In this document: one piece after another, positions 23,617 to 36,330 of the stretch | Layout: every line of letters starts with the position of its first letter | Numbering within the stretch: the first letter of the stretch is position 1 | Assembly (NCBI GenBank): GCA_947685225.1 | Contig: CANTUV010000010.1 | Coordinates: 2,108,001 to 2,172,000, forward strand | Reading direction: 5' to 3' | DNA length: 64,000 nucleotides | Source of the DNA: Garcia nutans | Lineage: Eukaryota > Streptophyta > Magnoliopsida > Malpighiales > Euphorbiaceae | Notes under the pieces: generated by a model | Database searches by the model: none | Told to the model about the DNA's origin: nothing | What the model saw: the letters and a program-made list of their open reading frames with translations, nothing else | Program-made: the position numbers and the translations under genes

Positions 23617-24384
23617 GAATATTAGAATTATGAATTACATATCTAGTTTCTTAATTTCTATATTTATTATATTTAATTTAATTATGAACAATTAATCTCT
23701 TTGTGGGATTAGGTGAATTTAAATATTTGAACTATGAATTTTATTATAATTTATTAATATATATAGATTTATTTTTTATCCTTTATTTGATGATTTTAGT
23801 TTAATTAATTAGCAATTATTTGGCCACCAATTATTAAATATAAAGAATCATATAAAATACGAGAGTTGAATGTGATTTTTGATATGGAATCATCAACCTT
23901 GAGTTATTAAGTTTAAAGATAAATTAATTATTTAGGGATTTAGGATTGATATCTTAATTTAATTAAATTAGACATTGATTATTTGACGTAAAAATAGTAA
24001 TTTAATCATTGTCTAATTGTATTTCTCTTGCTTAAGAGGGAAGTGTATGAATTGAGTGATATTTGATATCTAGAATTTAAAAATTGAAATTTAATGTTTC
24101 ATTAATCAGACCCATAGTAAAAACTTCATTGAAACCTAATCATACTATTTATTGATTGCTTGAACACCTAGTTTAAAGTAATTAATTAAGCTAGACTTAA
24201 AATCAATATGATAAATTTAATTATTGTAAATTTTTAATTTTTAAATAATAGTTACATTGAATTTATGTTAATCTAATACATCTTTCATATAAATACGACA
24301 CTCACTCTACCATTTTACTATAAAAAATGATACTATACATTTGCGATATAGTCTTAGTAGTATATATTCACCCACGAAACAACA
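23617..24384 (+). repeat. Truncated 3' LTR of the gypsy element
   Basis: 768 bp aligning to the last 772 bp of the 5' LTR, beginning at gaatattagaattatgaatt and ending ACA next to the TSD. The first roughly 830 bp of this LTR are missing together with pol, so one deletion removed both. Confidence 0.85.
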
Positions 24385-25512
24385 AATCTTGAAGGAAATA
24401 AAGAGGGATGGGAAATGCAATTCCCTCCTGAGATCTTATAACTGTGCAAATTAAGAGGTTTACAGTCCTAAACTCATAGAAGGGACAACGTATATTAAAA
24501 TGCTTCTAATAATATTGCTTTCAAAGAAGAAAAACCATAAAAACTGCTATTATGGCTTAAGAAGAAAGACATCCGATAAGATTTTACTAAAAAAATAAAA
24601 GTATTTTTCTTCAAAAAGAACCCACTTGGAACAAGAAAAATGATTAATAAAAAAAAGCCTCATAAGGGCTAAACCTAGAGAAGAAAGAAATCAAACCCTA
24701 AACAACTATAGAAAACTAACAAAAGAAAATAATGCAGAGAAATAGAAGAGAATATCGAGAAGATAAACGGCTGGGGAGAGCGACAAAAGAGAAAAGAGAA
24801 AAAGGATTTTTTTTTACGAATATTAAGAAGATTTAGAGCATAGTCAAATTTACAATCTCGCACATTTTAATTGTGTTCCGCTCATTGATACTTTATTTAA
24901 AATTTTACTTTATTATTTTTTTATAAAAATTTGACTCTACTTTAAAATAAGTTTGAGATTTTTTTTTTTAATTTTAATGATACTTTTAGTATTTTTATTA
25001 AACAAACAAATGCATTAGCATTTTAAAACTCCATATCCACCAGTAACATATCATATTATAACGATTCAGAACTTCAAAAAATTTAAGATATATATTGATA
25101 TTGGAGAATATTTAATTTTATAAAAGTTATTAAGCACTTTTATATATATAATATTTGATTAATAATTTAACGGTGAAATAACTCTATTGTAATTTAGATA
25201 TTAACTATAAGATTCAAAAATCTTAATATTTTTCTTTTACTTTTAAAAGAAATTTGATCAAATTTAAAAAACAAAAAAAATCTGTTATACACAATATGCT
25301 TTGTTCTTTCTGTCCAAGATCATAAGTCTAATGAGGCCTTGAACAAATACAGATTATGGAACATGATTCATATTTAAGAGTAAATTTTAGGCTGTCCAAA
25401 ATCTTATTATTTGATTTGATCGAGAATAATAGAATATAAATGAAAAGAAGGGACAAGAAGAAGACATCAAAAAGAAACAGAACGCGATAATGATAGTGCC
25501 TATATGCAATTT

Positions 25513-25513
<1 letters not shown>

Positions 25514-25547
<34 letters not shown>
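25514..25547. repeat. (AT)n microsatellite
   Basis: Uninterrupted AT run of about 34 bases. Confidence 0.9.
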
Positions 25548-25548
<1 letters not shown>

Positions 25549-27191
25549 TTTAAAATAAATTTTCCATAAAACAGAAGCCAAAGAAAGGATTAAATTGGTG
25601 ATATCAAAATTTGACAAGATATTTGCAAATTAAATTTATTTGTTTTATCATAATTACTTGTGGGTGACTCAACTTGAAATTTAAGCGGAATAACACATAC
25701 TTTTAGCTATTAAATTATAATTTAAATAAATATATTTTAAATTTATTTATTTAAAAAAAGAAAAAACAAACAAATTTAGATTACATTCATCAAAATGTTT
25801 CTATTTTATCAAACTCTCCTATAATAAAAATAATAATGATAATAATAAGTTGAGTAAAAAAAAATCTAATTGATTAAAACAAAATTCTGATTTTCAATTT
25901 GAAAATATTATATAAGGTAAAACTTTTTTGGTATACTTTGACTCTTCATTTTCATTCGTTTTTTCTTTTTATTCCTTCCCATCCTATTCCATTCTAAATT
26001 TTGGGCACATTAGTTATATATAAAAATCTTTGGGAAATTAATAAATATTTGGTAACACTAATAAGCCCTCATCATGTGTTAGAAAATCTTAATCTAGCCA
26101 TGGAAATGGTTAATTCTTTGTTCAAATGTATATATAAGAAGGTAATTAATTAATTAATTAACATGGATTTATTCTATTCCAAAAGTTGGGACATGCGACT
26201 CAGATTTAGGCGTAAGCCATCTCCTCCCAAAAAATTAATTCATCAAGTAAATTTTTGTATAAAAATAGTCTAAAAAATATTTTTTTAATTTTTTTTAAAT
26301 TATATTTTTTAACTTTAATTTCAAAAATTCCCTCTTTCAATGATGTTCATTTAATATATTAGAAATATACATACAATATATTTTTAATTAAATTTCAAAA
26401 ATTATATTTTTGATTTTTTTAAAAAATTATAGAATTTTTAAAAAATAAAAATATGACATACCATATAATTTTCTCTAAATTATTTTAATTTTTTTTAAAG
26501 AAACATCACATTTACCTAAATAAATATTTTTTTCTAATGAGTGTGCTAACAGTATTAAGAAATAATAATTTAAAAAAGAATTAAATAAATATATTTTAAA
26601 AATAAATTAAATGCATGATAATTTAAAATCTTAGTTTATCATTTAATGTATAAGATGGAATTAATTACAATTTTATTAAAGTCTCTTTTTTCTCATTCAA
26701 TTTGTTTTAAAGTTAATTTAATAAATTAACTACTTATTAGTAAAATTCTATCCGAAATAATTTTTCTAACAAATTTTTATTTTAAATAAATCAGTGCGTT
26801 CGCAATACTCTTATGAAAATTGATAAGAAATGGATACTGAGTTATCAAAATTTGAAAATTTTAGTAAATAAAGCCATAAAATATAAATGTATCATTCATG
26901 TTATATATTATAACAAGCTAGAATTCTTGACTTATTACAATTCTTCAAAATTATTTATTATTAAATCGATTTATTATTTGCAAATAAACATTACATGCTT
27001 AAATTTTGGAGTTTCCACAAAAATTTTGGAAAAAATAAATTTTTTTTAAATTTATCAGATTTTTCAAAATATGTTCAAATTTATAAAAATTTATTATTAA
27101 TTTACTAGATTTACATAATTTATTATGAGTTTATTATGAATTTAATATAATTTTATTATATATATAATAATTTTTATACATTTATTATAAG

Positions 27192-27251
27192 TTCATTTTG
27201 ACTTTATTATATATATTATTATTCATTTTGACTTTATTATATATATTATTA
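27192..27251. repeat. 30-bp tandem duplication
   Basis: Two adjacent copies of a unit starting ttcattttgactttattata, at 27192 and 27222. Confidence 0.85.
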
Positions 27252-28465
27252 TAAAATAACTAAAATAACTTGATGAAATATGAAAAAGTTTTTAAAAAAA
27301 GGTGCAAAATGTAATTCTCCCCTAAATTTTCAACTGTCTTGATGAGGAGGAAAACAAAACCCAATTTTCATCACAAAATGAGCCCAAATCGAGTCCAATT
27401 GCGACGACCGCATAATGGCTATTGAGTTGGGGTTCACATGAGTTCTATGTTATGTTATTAAAATAGTTTAAAAACAAATCACAGTGTTTTTTTTAACATT
27501 AGATCAATAATCAACTAATATATTAATATTATGAGTAATATAATACCAGAGATGGATTCAAGATTGAATATTGAAAAAATCAAAATGTAAATAGTTACAC
27601 AATTAATAAAATCAACTGTCAATATATTCAATAGCTGTAGAAAACAATCCTTAACATTCTCAACCCTGATTTTAACATGTTTCTTAATCATATTATATCT
27701 TTCAATTTCCTTAATTATATATAATTTACAATTTTTTATTCTATTTAGATTAATCACTGAAAGCATATACATGTGTCAAATTTCTGTGTTAGATAAAAGT
27801 ATTTTAAAAATATAAATTAAGTGACTTTTAATGAGTTTAAATGAATCATATATTATTTTGCCAATTAATTTATTTATAATATAAAAATGTTAATAGAACA
27901 TAAATTAATTCACTCATTCATTACAGAAGTGATTATGTCCAACCTAAGCCCTTAAATAACAGTCATTTACCATTTAACTACTAAATTGAAGTGTTGGTAA
28001 TTTCTAATTTATATTAAAAAATTTATTATAGTATTAGAATCGGTACTTTTTTCTGGATGGTTTAGACAATACTAATTAAAATATAAAATTATATTTTTGG
28101 ATGGCCCGAGCAATATCTACTATATACTTGTTAAGTGTTAATTGGATAGTTGACATTTGAAAGGGAATGATAAACTATCTAATAATAATTGAAGTGTAGA
28201 TAATCTCATATTTTAAAAAAAAAATTTATAAGAATGTAATCTACTTAATGTATAGATTCTCAAATTTTAACAGCTAATTTTTAATATCAGCTCTCTCAAA
28301 TTTATATTGAGAAAAATTCATCATATAGAAAAGACAAAAAAAAAAAAAATTGTAAAGCATTATTCTCGTATTATCACCTTTTAAATTCTCATATCATCAC
28401 CTTTTAATTATTTTGATTCTATGAATTTTTCCTATTTCCTAAATAAAAAAAGATACCCTTAATAA

Positions 28466-31328
28466 TGTAATATCCATAATTTTTGAATATAAAATAAAAT
28501 AAATTAAATTTGAATAAATTAAATAAATGATTTAAATGAAAAATGAAAAGATTTTAAGTGAAATGTATATTTAAAATATATTTGAAGTAAATATGACATA
28601 TACATATACCAAACATATACAATACATATAAAAGAATAATTAATATATATATATATATATAGATAAGTATGGAAAGGAAGAGAAGTTGAAATTTGCTTCT
28701 TCTTCTTCTTTGTTGTTTTAGATGTGAGCTTGAGAGAGAGAGACTATAGGAGAGTGCTTCTTCCATACATCAAATATTAAAGTGATTTCAAGGATTCAAG
28801 TGAAGATTTTGAGAATTCTTCATCAATTGATAAGTTTTTTTTATCAATTTTACAAGTTTCTTTGAAATACTATGGAAGAATATGATTTGGAAAAATTAGA
28901 ATTTATGTATTAACATGTTTTAATGGCTTATTTGGGTATATATGAAGTTGTTGTGAGTGGCTAATGATGATTTTAAGGTTAGATTGAAAGAGAATAGATT
29001 TTTTTTCTTTCTTTTTCTTTGAATGTGTTATGAGAGAAAGTGATAATTGATTGAATAAGATGATAATTATGATATATTAGAGTTATATAAGTGTTGATTT
29101 GATGGGTGAATTATGGATATAAACTAAGATGATGATTAAGGGTATTGTAGTGTTGAGTTTGGAATGATTATGCTCATATGGTTGAGAGTTTGAAATGCAG
29201 AAATTTTGCCTGACACGGTCAGTGACACGATCATATCGTTAGGCTTATCAACGGTGCTGAGTTTAACGTTGATTACACGACTATTAACACAGTCATTTCT
29301 CTGAGCGTGTCGTAGCTTTTGTAAGGCAAAATAATTGACATGGCTATTAATACGTCAATGTTGTTGGGCGTGTCAAAGTTTCTGTGAGGCATAATGAATG
29401 ACACGGGCAGTGACATGCCTATGTCATTCGACGTGTCAATACTTTTGTATGAGTGAGTTAATGACACGGTCATTAACACGCCCGTGTTGTTGAGCGTGTC
29501 ATCTGAGAATAAATCTTTTTTTATTTTTTATTTGCAATTCCTATTTAAATGAGTTAATGTTAAGAATTCCTTAGAATACAATATTAAATGGTTGTTTATA
29601 ATCACATTTGGTATAGGCATTGAAAGAGAGTAGTTTGGCCAACCCTAGTATTGAATGACAACTTGGAAGAAAAGGTTAGAGAAAGTTTTAAAGCTTGTTT
29701 TGGAGTATTTTCTAAGGTATGTACAAACTCTTGATAAATGGAATGTGATTGCATTACATTTGGTCTAACACATGTTGGATGAAAAATGTGTTAAGCTACT
29801 TGATACATTAAGTATTCATGAACGTGGTGCTAAGACATGTGAGTTACTATATATGCATTATTATGCATTAAATTGAATGAAATGTGAAATATATGCAAAA
29901 TATGAAAATGACCCCAAAATATTTGGATAATGTGATTTCATTATGAAATATCCTATGATGAGGATGTTTGTTATGTATACATTAAAGATATTATGTAAAG
30001 CCATTAATGATGGCTAGATTGTATAAAATGAGATACATTATGATTATATGATGATATTGATATAAATGAAATAAATGAGGCAATGTGTCTAGTTTGATCA
30101 TGAAAAAATAAAAAAGAGATTGATAATGAAAATATGAAATAATTGTGTGCCTAGTATGTTATTCAATTTTCAGAGTTCTATGTTTGACGACATCCCTATA
30201 TTTGTCTATGGGGATAGACGTTTGGAGTCACTGTGAAAATATATTTTAGGTAAAAAAATCGGGTCGTAAGCCTTAGAAACAGGTCCTTGAAGCTGGGCTG
30301 GGTGAAAAGACCGGGTCGTAAGTCCAGGCCTAGTTTGACTGTTACATTGATATTTTATCTTCGAGGCTAGACACATGGTGTCATTATGGACTAAAATAGT
30401 AACTCTGAAATTTGAATGATGTATTAGTTATTTGAGTCCATGCTTGTGTATGTAATATTATGGTACTTATTGTATATAAAATCTGTGATGGTTAAATGGG
30501 ATATACGATGGTGATCATGGAATAATATGATCACAATACATATGCAAATTACTGAAAAAGAATGTGACATGAAAAAATATGCTAAATGATGAGAAATGAG
30601 TTGTTGAAAGACTTGAGCAGATTTAAGTTTTGATATTGAAAATGAGATTATGAAAATATAATGTGATGTGTAATATGTATATATTTGTGAAAATTGCGTA
30701 TATTATTTCTTGAATGTTATGATAAGCTATTGAATTATGGCTTATGTTAAAGATTTGTATAAATTATGAAATGAAAAGCTTTGAAAAGTGCATTGAAAAT
30801 GAGAAACATAATAAGAATATGATGATAAATGATGTTAGTGATGTGAATGTGATTTTCTGTAATGTCTGTATATGTTTTTTATATATACCACTAAGGTTTC
30901 GAGTTTAGTGCGATTGTGTAAATCGTGCAGGTGAGTAGATCGTTGATTTGGGAGTCAAACAGTCGTGCCACGAGAAAAGTAAAAGTGTTTTAAGACTAAT
31001 TAGAAGGTAGTGCATGCATGTATAATTTTATTATGTTGTATTTTGATAAAAATGTAGGTGTACATAAGTGAATTTCGAAAAAGATAATATAAATTTATAT
31101 ATATATGTATGTAATTTAATCAAAAGTATAATGATTTTGTAAATGTTACTTTTAAAATAATGATATTTGATAATGAGAAATGTTCTTTTATTAAAAATAT
31201 ATAATTGATATGAAACTAAGGTAAGGGATTTAAACAATACTGAAACGTGATATCTTTATATTTTATAAAAGTGTTGTATATATACAGAGTATATGTACAA
31301 TACTTATATAGAGTATAAAGGTATTACA
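28466..31328 (+). repeat. 5' LTR of the LARD element (2863 bp)
   Basis: Starts TGTAATATCC and ends TATTACA. Similarity to the 3' LTR covers about 28466-29195 and 31085-31328. The intervening 1.9 kb has no counterpart in the 3' copy. It contains a GC-richer tandem array (29213-29505), a block with two gggtcgtaag phrases (about 30255-30330), and near its end atcgtgcaggtgagtagatc, a phrase typical of the 3' part of long gypsy LTRs. Confidence 0.88.
29213..29505. repeat. Degenerate 63-bp tandem array with ACACG/CGTGT palindromes
   Basis: Four to five diverged units of about 63 bp, each containing words like tgacacggtcattaacacg and gcgtgtca. The paired ACACG and CGTGT words within a unit make short inverted repeats. 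It lies inside the 5' LTR and is absent from the 3' LTR. Confidence 0.75.
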
Positions 31329-31352
31329 ATTATTTTGATATCAAAACTTAGG
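31329..31352 (+). other. Decayed primer-binding site (iMet-tRNA type)
   Basis: Immediately after the 5' LTR the sequence attattttgatatcaaaact occupies the place of the usual TGGTATCAGAGC word. The differences inside that word (TGGTATCAGAGC to TGATATCAAAAC) are all G-to-A, the pattern left by deamination of methylated cytosines on the other strand. Confidence 0.7.
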
Positions 31353-34300
31353 TTTGATATTCTCAGCCTAAGTAGATTTTGAAAAAGAGATGAAAATTTT
31401 AAAAAAGTGAAACTTGTGATACATGCATATGCATTAACATCTAGATTGGTCTCGGAAGTGGTATTATGTGATTTGTGATATGATGCATTTGAATTATATG
31501 AGTTGGATGATAGTGTGTGAATGAGGCTTTACATGAAAGTAAAGCTAGAGAAAGAAATAATGTGTAAAAATTTGTATAAGTTTAATTGATAAATTAAAGA
31601 ATTGGAGTTTTACTTAAGTAAAACTAATTTTGAAATTATATATTATTGAAATGTGTTTGTGAAATAAGTTATAAGTGAATGAAAATGAAAATAATTTTGG
31701 AAATGAGTTATAAGAATTAAAAAAAAGGAAAAAAATCAAGGTTTAAGTAGGTACCTCTTCTCTAAAGCTTGGTTCTCTTTCTTATAAAGATTATGTTTGG
31801 ATTACTAGAGAGAGAAAATATTGTTTGATTGTTAAAATAGGTAAAAATGATATTAAAATGAAGAGAGTATGTTAGAATATTAGTTGGTTGGTTGATATAG
31901 ACAATGTGTAAAAATTTAGAATTTTGTTATGTAAAGTTAAGGTTTCTAAATATGGATGATGTTGGTTAATATAAGGAGATATATTAGTATTATTTTAATG
32001 CAAATATTGTGATTTTAAGGTTAGAAATGTGATATGCTTGAGTGTTGTTAATGCTCATATTAATGGTGGCAATATGTGAAATTTAAAATTTTAAAATGGG
32101 CTTTTATAATTGTGAAAATAATATGTTTTGATGTTATATTATTATATAAATAATATTTTTAAAGTTAAATATTGAAAATGAGATTAGTAGATTGAAGTTT
32201 AAGTGAAATAGTAAGTTGAGAATTTGAAGTTTTAATGGAATTTTAATGAAGATTACTTAGATATTGATAGTTTAATGTATATTAAGTATATGAGTGATTT
32301 TAAATGAATAATATTGCTTATGAAAGTATTATGTAATGTGTAATGTGGTTGATAATAGAGAAATTTGTTATGAAATAAAGAAAAATGATTAAGCAAGTGA
32401 AAATGAGTTACATTAAGTAATTGGATTGGAAATGATCAAAATGGATATGAAGTGTATGATAAATGCATAAAAAAATATGAGAGAGATGTCACATTGAAAA
32501 TGTGAATAAGATTTATGTAAAGTATTTTTTTAAAAAAAATAAGAAAATATTTAAGAGAAGGGCGATTAAATAAGAAATATGTTAATTATGTTGTGGTCAG
32601 AGTGTGTGTGTATATATATATATATGTTGAGTTGATGAATAACGTAAGTAATGTCAAAAGAATGAGAAATAATAATGTTCTCTGAAATGTGATAAATGTT
32701 AAATTTGTATAGATTATATGTAAAAGAGAAATTGAGTATAATCGAATGATTATGTGTATACATATATATGATATGTGTGATGAATTTTTCAATATGAATG
32801 CAATTGTGATATGTAAGAAAATGTGAAAAGTCACATTATAAATATTATTTATGAATGTGTATGTGGACGATTTAAAAAAAATGTTAAAAATGTGAAAAAA
32901 CATGAAATGTCAGTTGAAGGTGATCATGATAAGGTTGATCACCTAGAAATTGTGACAATGTGACGTCATGTGAAAGTGATCAAGAATTGAGCTGATCACT
33001 TAAAGATGTAAAAAAATATATTATTATAAATTTGTTACCTTATATAATTATTTATCCAGTGATATTGAGAATGATATTGCATGCATTAATAGACCTAAGA
33101 GAGACTAAGTCTTAACCTGCGCAGAGCTAGATCATGTGATGAGATTGAGATTGAGAATGGACTCGAGCAGCGCTGGACTATGAAATTATTATTATAATAA
33201 CTAAACTTAATGATTGTATAGTGTTTTAGGCCCAAAGTGTATGCGTGTAGAAATATTCTATAAATATATGTATAAATAAGAGATTGTAAGGAAAAGAGAA
33301 GTATAATGAAGAAAGTGTGGAAGTGAAAAAAAATGAATGAAAATTTTTTTAAGAGATAGATTAGAAATGGAGTAATAAATGAAAATTGTGTAAAATTAGC
33401 ATATGAACGATTGTGTATATATAAGAGTTGTTAATGATAATATTGTTGAAACATGAGTTAGGCTAATGATGATCAAGTGATCAAGAGTAAATCGCTTTGA
33501 AACATAAGTGATTAAAAGTAAATTGTTTTAAAACAGAGTTGAAATGTGTTAACTCTTTGCGTAGCAAAAGTTTATAAAATAAATATGTGATCTTTGCGAT
33601 ACGAACTTAGCATTGTGATTGGAAATATTTGAAGAATAATGATGGAGAGGCAGTATTGATTTATAAGCCACATGCGTGACCATTAATATGCTATGGCAGT
33701 GTGATTTGTTTAGTTTATTGGCATATTAGTTTTGTTATCCACGTGCATGGGCCTGAGATGACATGACCGTAAGATAGTTTTGGTGAGATTGATAGTTATG
33801 CTTTAAGAAATATGGTCAAGACTTATGGTTTGCATAGTTGTATCTTATAATTTTATGTTAGAAATTTGTTTATAATTATAGAAAGTGTGGAAAGAGAAGA
33901 GAATTGTGAAAATGTGATGAGTTATGGATAATGTGATAGGAAAGTTATTATGTAAATATAGTAATGATGTGAAAATGTGAGGAGATGATAAATGAGAGAA
34001 ATTATAAAACGTAATTGAGAGTTATATTGAATATGTTAAAAAACGGTATAATGTGAATAAGTTGATGGAAATGATGCTTAAGTGAATCAACTATGGTTAA
34101 TGAATATGGTATGAGATAATCATGAGGATTATGTGAAAATTGTATAGAAATAATAAAAAAATATGAATATTAAAAAATAATTTGAAGTGATTTGTTATAA
34201 ATAATCATTAATTTCAGAAAGTTGAAACGATGGATCCGAAGAAAACCAAAATTTGAATATAAATTTGACCTAATAGAATTAGGTCATGAGTTGAAATATA

Positions 34301-35138
34301 ATGATAAGTTTAAATAAGTTAAGTGTAAGCTTGAATCGAATAAGGCTGTGATGTTGGAATTATGCTAGTTAGATCAATTGACCTAGATTGCACTAAGGTT
34401 GCGAATTATTATTGAGATTTAATATGTATAGTTATATTAAGAGTGTGAGAGATATTTGATAATATATATGATGTAATATTCTGATATGTGTATGGACATG
34501 AAATGAGTTAAGATATATCAATTATAAATTATTATAAAAGAAAAAAATTGATTATCAGTTAAGTAAGTTTAAAGGTATTGTATTAATGTTAATGCTAAGA
34601 GGAGAACATTTTAAAGAAGGAATTAATTGTATCAGAAATAAGAAAATTGTTATCAATTGAGGTTTGACAAGTGTCTATTTGTAAATATAAGAAAGAGATA
34701 GATGAACAGAGATATAATTCTGAAAATGGCTGTGGTGACTGGATAGTCAGTGTTAAGATATAATTCAATAACCTTTAAATTTAAGGTTAAAAGAGTATAT
34801 TTATAAAATGATGAAGTGATATAATATCTTGATCATAATAGATGGGTAAGGCATATATATTAATAATATGAACTGATTTTTGTCTAATGATAATTTGATT
34901 GGTGATGTAATGATTTATCATGATTATTTTACTGAGAAAAAAAATAAATAAATATAGTGATGAGTTATAAAATTGTAAGAAGATGATTGAGAATGACCTT
35001 AAGGGGGAGAGTGAAGGTTACGTAATTTGATGAAATAATAATTTGATGATATGATTAATTTTTTATATGAAAATTTAAGATGATATTTTTTATATAGATG
35101 GATTATTATCGTACTGGACAATTGAGTACGAAATTATT
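31353..35138. other. Non-coding interior of the LARD element
   Basis: G/A-rich on the plus strand and repetitive at word level (tgtgaaaatg, atgagaaa), with no protease, reverse transcriptase or integrase motif in any frame. A second purine tract, ttaagggggagagtgaaggt, lies at about 34997-35017, roughly 150 bp before the one at the LTR border. Confidence 0.7.
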
Positions 35139-35153
35139 TAAGGGGGAGAGAAT
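35139..35153 (+). other. Polypurine tract of the LARD element
   Basis: aagggggagagaat directly before the 3' LTR, the expected plus-strand priming site. Confidence 0.8.
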
Positions 35154-35344
35154 TGTAATACCTCTAATTTTTGAATATTAAATAAAATAAATTAAATTTG
35201 GATAAATTAAATAAATGATTTGAATGACAAATGAAATGATTTTTAAGTAAAATGTATATTTAAAATATATTTGAAGTAAATATGACATATACATATACCA
35301 AACATATACAACACATATAAAAAAAATAATTAATATATATATAT

Positions 35345-35376
<32 letters not shown>

Positions 35377-36149
35377 GGATGGAAAGAAAGAGAAGTTGAA
35401 ATTTGCTTCTTCTTCTTCTTCTTTGTTCTTTTAGACATGAGCTTGAGAGAGAGAGACTATAAGAGAGTTTTTCTTCCATACATCAAATATTGAAGTGATT
35501 TCAATGATTCAAGTAAAAATTTTGAGGATTTTTCATCAATTGGTAAATTTTTTTTTATCAATTTTTTAAGTTTCTTTGGAATACTATCAAAGAATATGAT
35601 TTGAAAAAATAGAAATTTGTGTATTAGCATATTTTAATGGCTTATTTGAGTATGTATGAAGTGTTTATGAGTAGCTAATGATGATTTTAAGATTAGACTG
35701 AAAGATAATAGATTTCTTTTCTTTCTTTCTTCTTTAAATGTATTATGAGAGAAAGTGATGATTGATTGAATAAAATGATAGTTATGATATGTTTGAGTTA
35801 TATAAGTGTTGATTTGATGGGTGAATTATGAATATAAACTAAAATGTTGATTAAGGGTGTTGTAATATTGAGTTTGGAATGATTGTGTTCATATGGTTGA
35901 GAGTTTAAAATATAAATTTATATATATGTAATTTAATTAAAAGTATAATGGTTTTGTAAATGTTAGTTTTAAAAGAATGAGATTTGATAATGATAAATGT
36001 TCTTTTATTAAAAATATATAATTAATATGAAACTAAGGTAAGGAATTTAAATAATATTGAAATGTGTCATTCTTATATTTTATATATGTATTATATATAT
36101 ACATAATATATATATATATAATACTTATATAGAGCATAGAAGTATTACA
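35154..36149 (+). repeat. 3' LTR of the LARD element, internally deleted (996 bp)
   Basis: Starts TGTAATACCTC, ends TATTACA, and matches both ends of the 5' LTR. Near 35910 it jumps from sequence equivalent to about 29195 directly to sequence equivalent to about 31085, removing about 1.9 kb including the tandem array. Confidence 0.88.
35345..35375. repeat. (GATA)n microsatellite inside the 3' LTR
   Basis: Seven GATA units following a TA run. The 5' LTR has only a short TA run here, so the GATA run expanded after insertion. Confidence 0.88.
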
Positions 36150-36203
36150 AATAACGTTATTTAGGATATTTAATTGACTTATTAATTGAGCTGAAGCTTT
36201 TTT

Positions 36204-36330
36204 TTTTTTTTTGGTAATTCAGCTGAAGCTAATTACAGAGTTATGCTAATAATGGAAATGTCATAAGTTCGAGACCTGCATGAGCCATTATTACAGAATA
36301 TAATGAAATCATAATTGTTTTTGGAAAAAA
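36204..36330 (+). mobile_element. Possible tRNA-derived SINE
   Basis: taattcagctga (about 36214-36225) resembles an RNA polymerase III box A (tagctcagctgg) and gttcgagacc (36267-36276) resembles box B. The roughly 45-bp spacing is right for a tRNA-like head, followed by a short body. The 3' tail and flanking duplication are not clear, so this is tentative. Confidence 0.35.

Larger units (their letters stand above)
18472..24384 (+). mobile_element. Ty3/gypsy Athila/Tat-type LTR retrotransposon, internally deleted
   Basis: The element is bounded by a perfect 5-bp target duplication AATCT (18467-18471 and 24385-24389). A 1.6-kb 5' LTR starts TGATAAGTG. It is followed at 20076 by tggcgtcgttaccag, a slightly mutated form of the primer-binding segment typical of Athila/Tat elements. 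Gag remnants follow in several frames, interrupted by an insertion (about 20673-22537). All of pol is gone, and the sequence passes from the end of gag straight into the second half of the 3' LTR (23617-24384). Numerous stops show it is long dead. Confidence 0.88.
24390..28460. other. AT-rich intergenic DNA, no supported gene
   Basis: At 24400-24850 an A-rich, moderately complex segment might be the minus-strand 5' part of a decayed retroelement, but no protein match is visible. The rest is AT-rich, with short open frames of low-complexity Ile/Asn/Lys/Tyr composition that I do not believe. It contains a (TA)n run and a 30-bp tandem duplication, listed separately. Confidence 0.4.
28466..36149 (+). 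mobile_element. Non-coding LTR retrotransposon (LARD-type), 7.7 kb, with TSD AATAA
   Basis: The element is framed by a perfect 5-bp target duplication AATAA (28461-28465 and 36150-36154). LTR ends are TGTAATA and TATTACA. The 5' LTR is followed by tttgatatcaaaacttaggt, a decayed iMet-type primer-binding site. The 3' LTR is preceded by a purine tract (aagggggagag). Between them lie 3.8 kb without any credible gag or pol. The short Ile/Tyr-rich open frames are random. This is the layout of a large retrotransposon derivative, which can only move with enzymes from an autonomous partner, probably a gypsy element judging from LTR style. No host gene is interrupted. Confidence 0.9.

Noticed and set aside
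32566..32903. Ile/His/Tyr-rich open frames on the minus strand
   Set aside because: Low-complexity translation of the non-coding interior of the LARD element.
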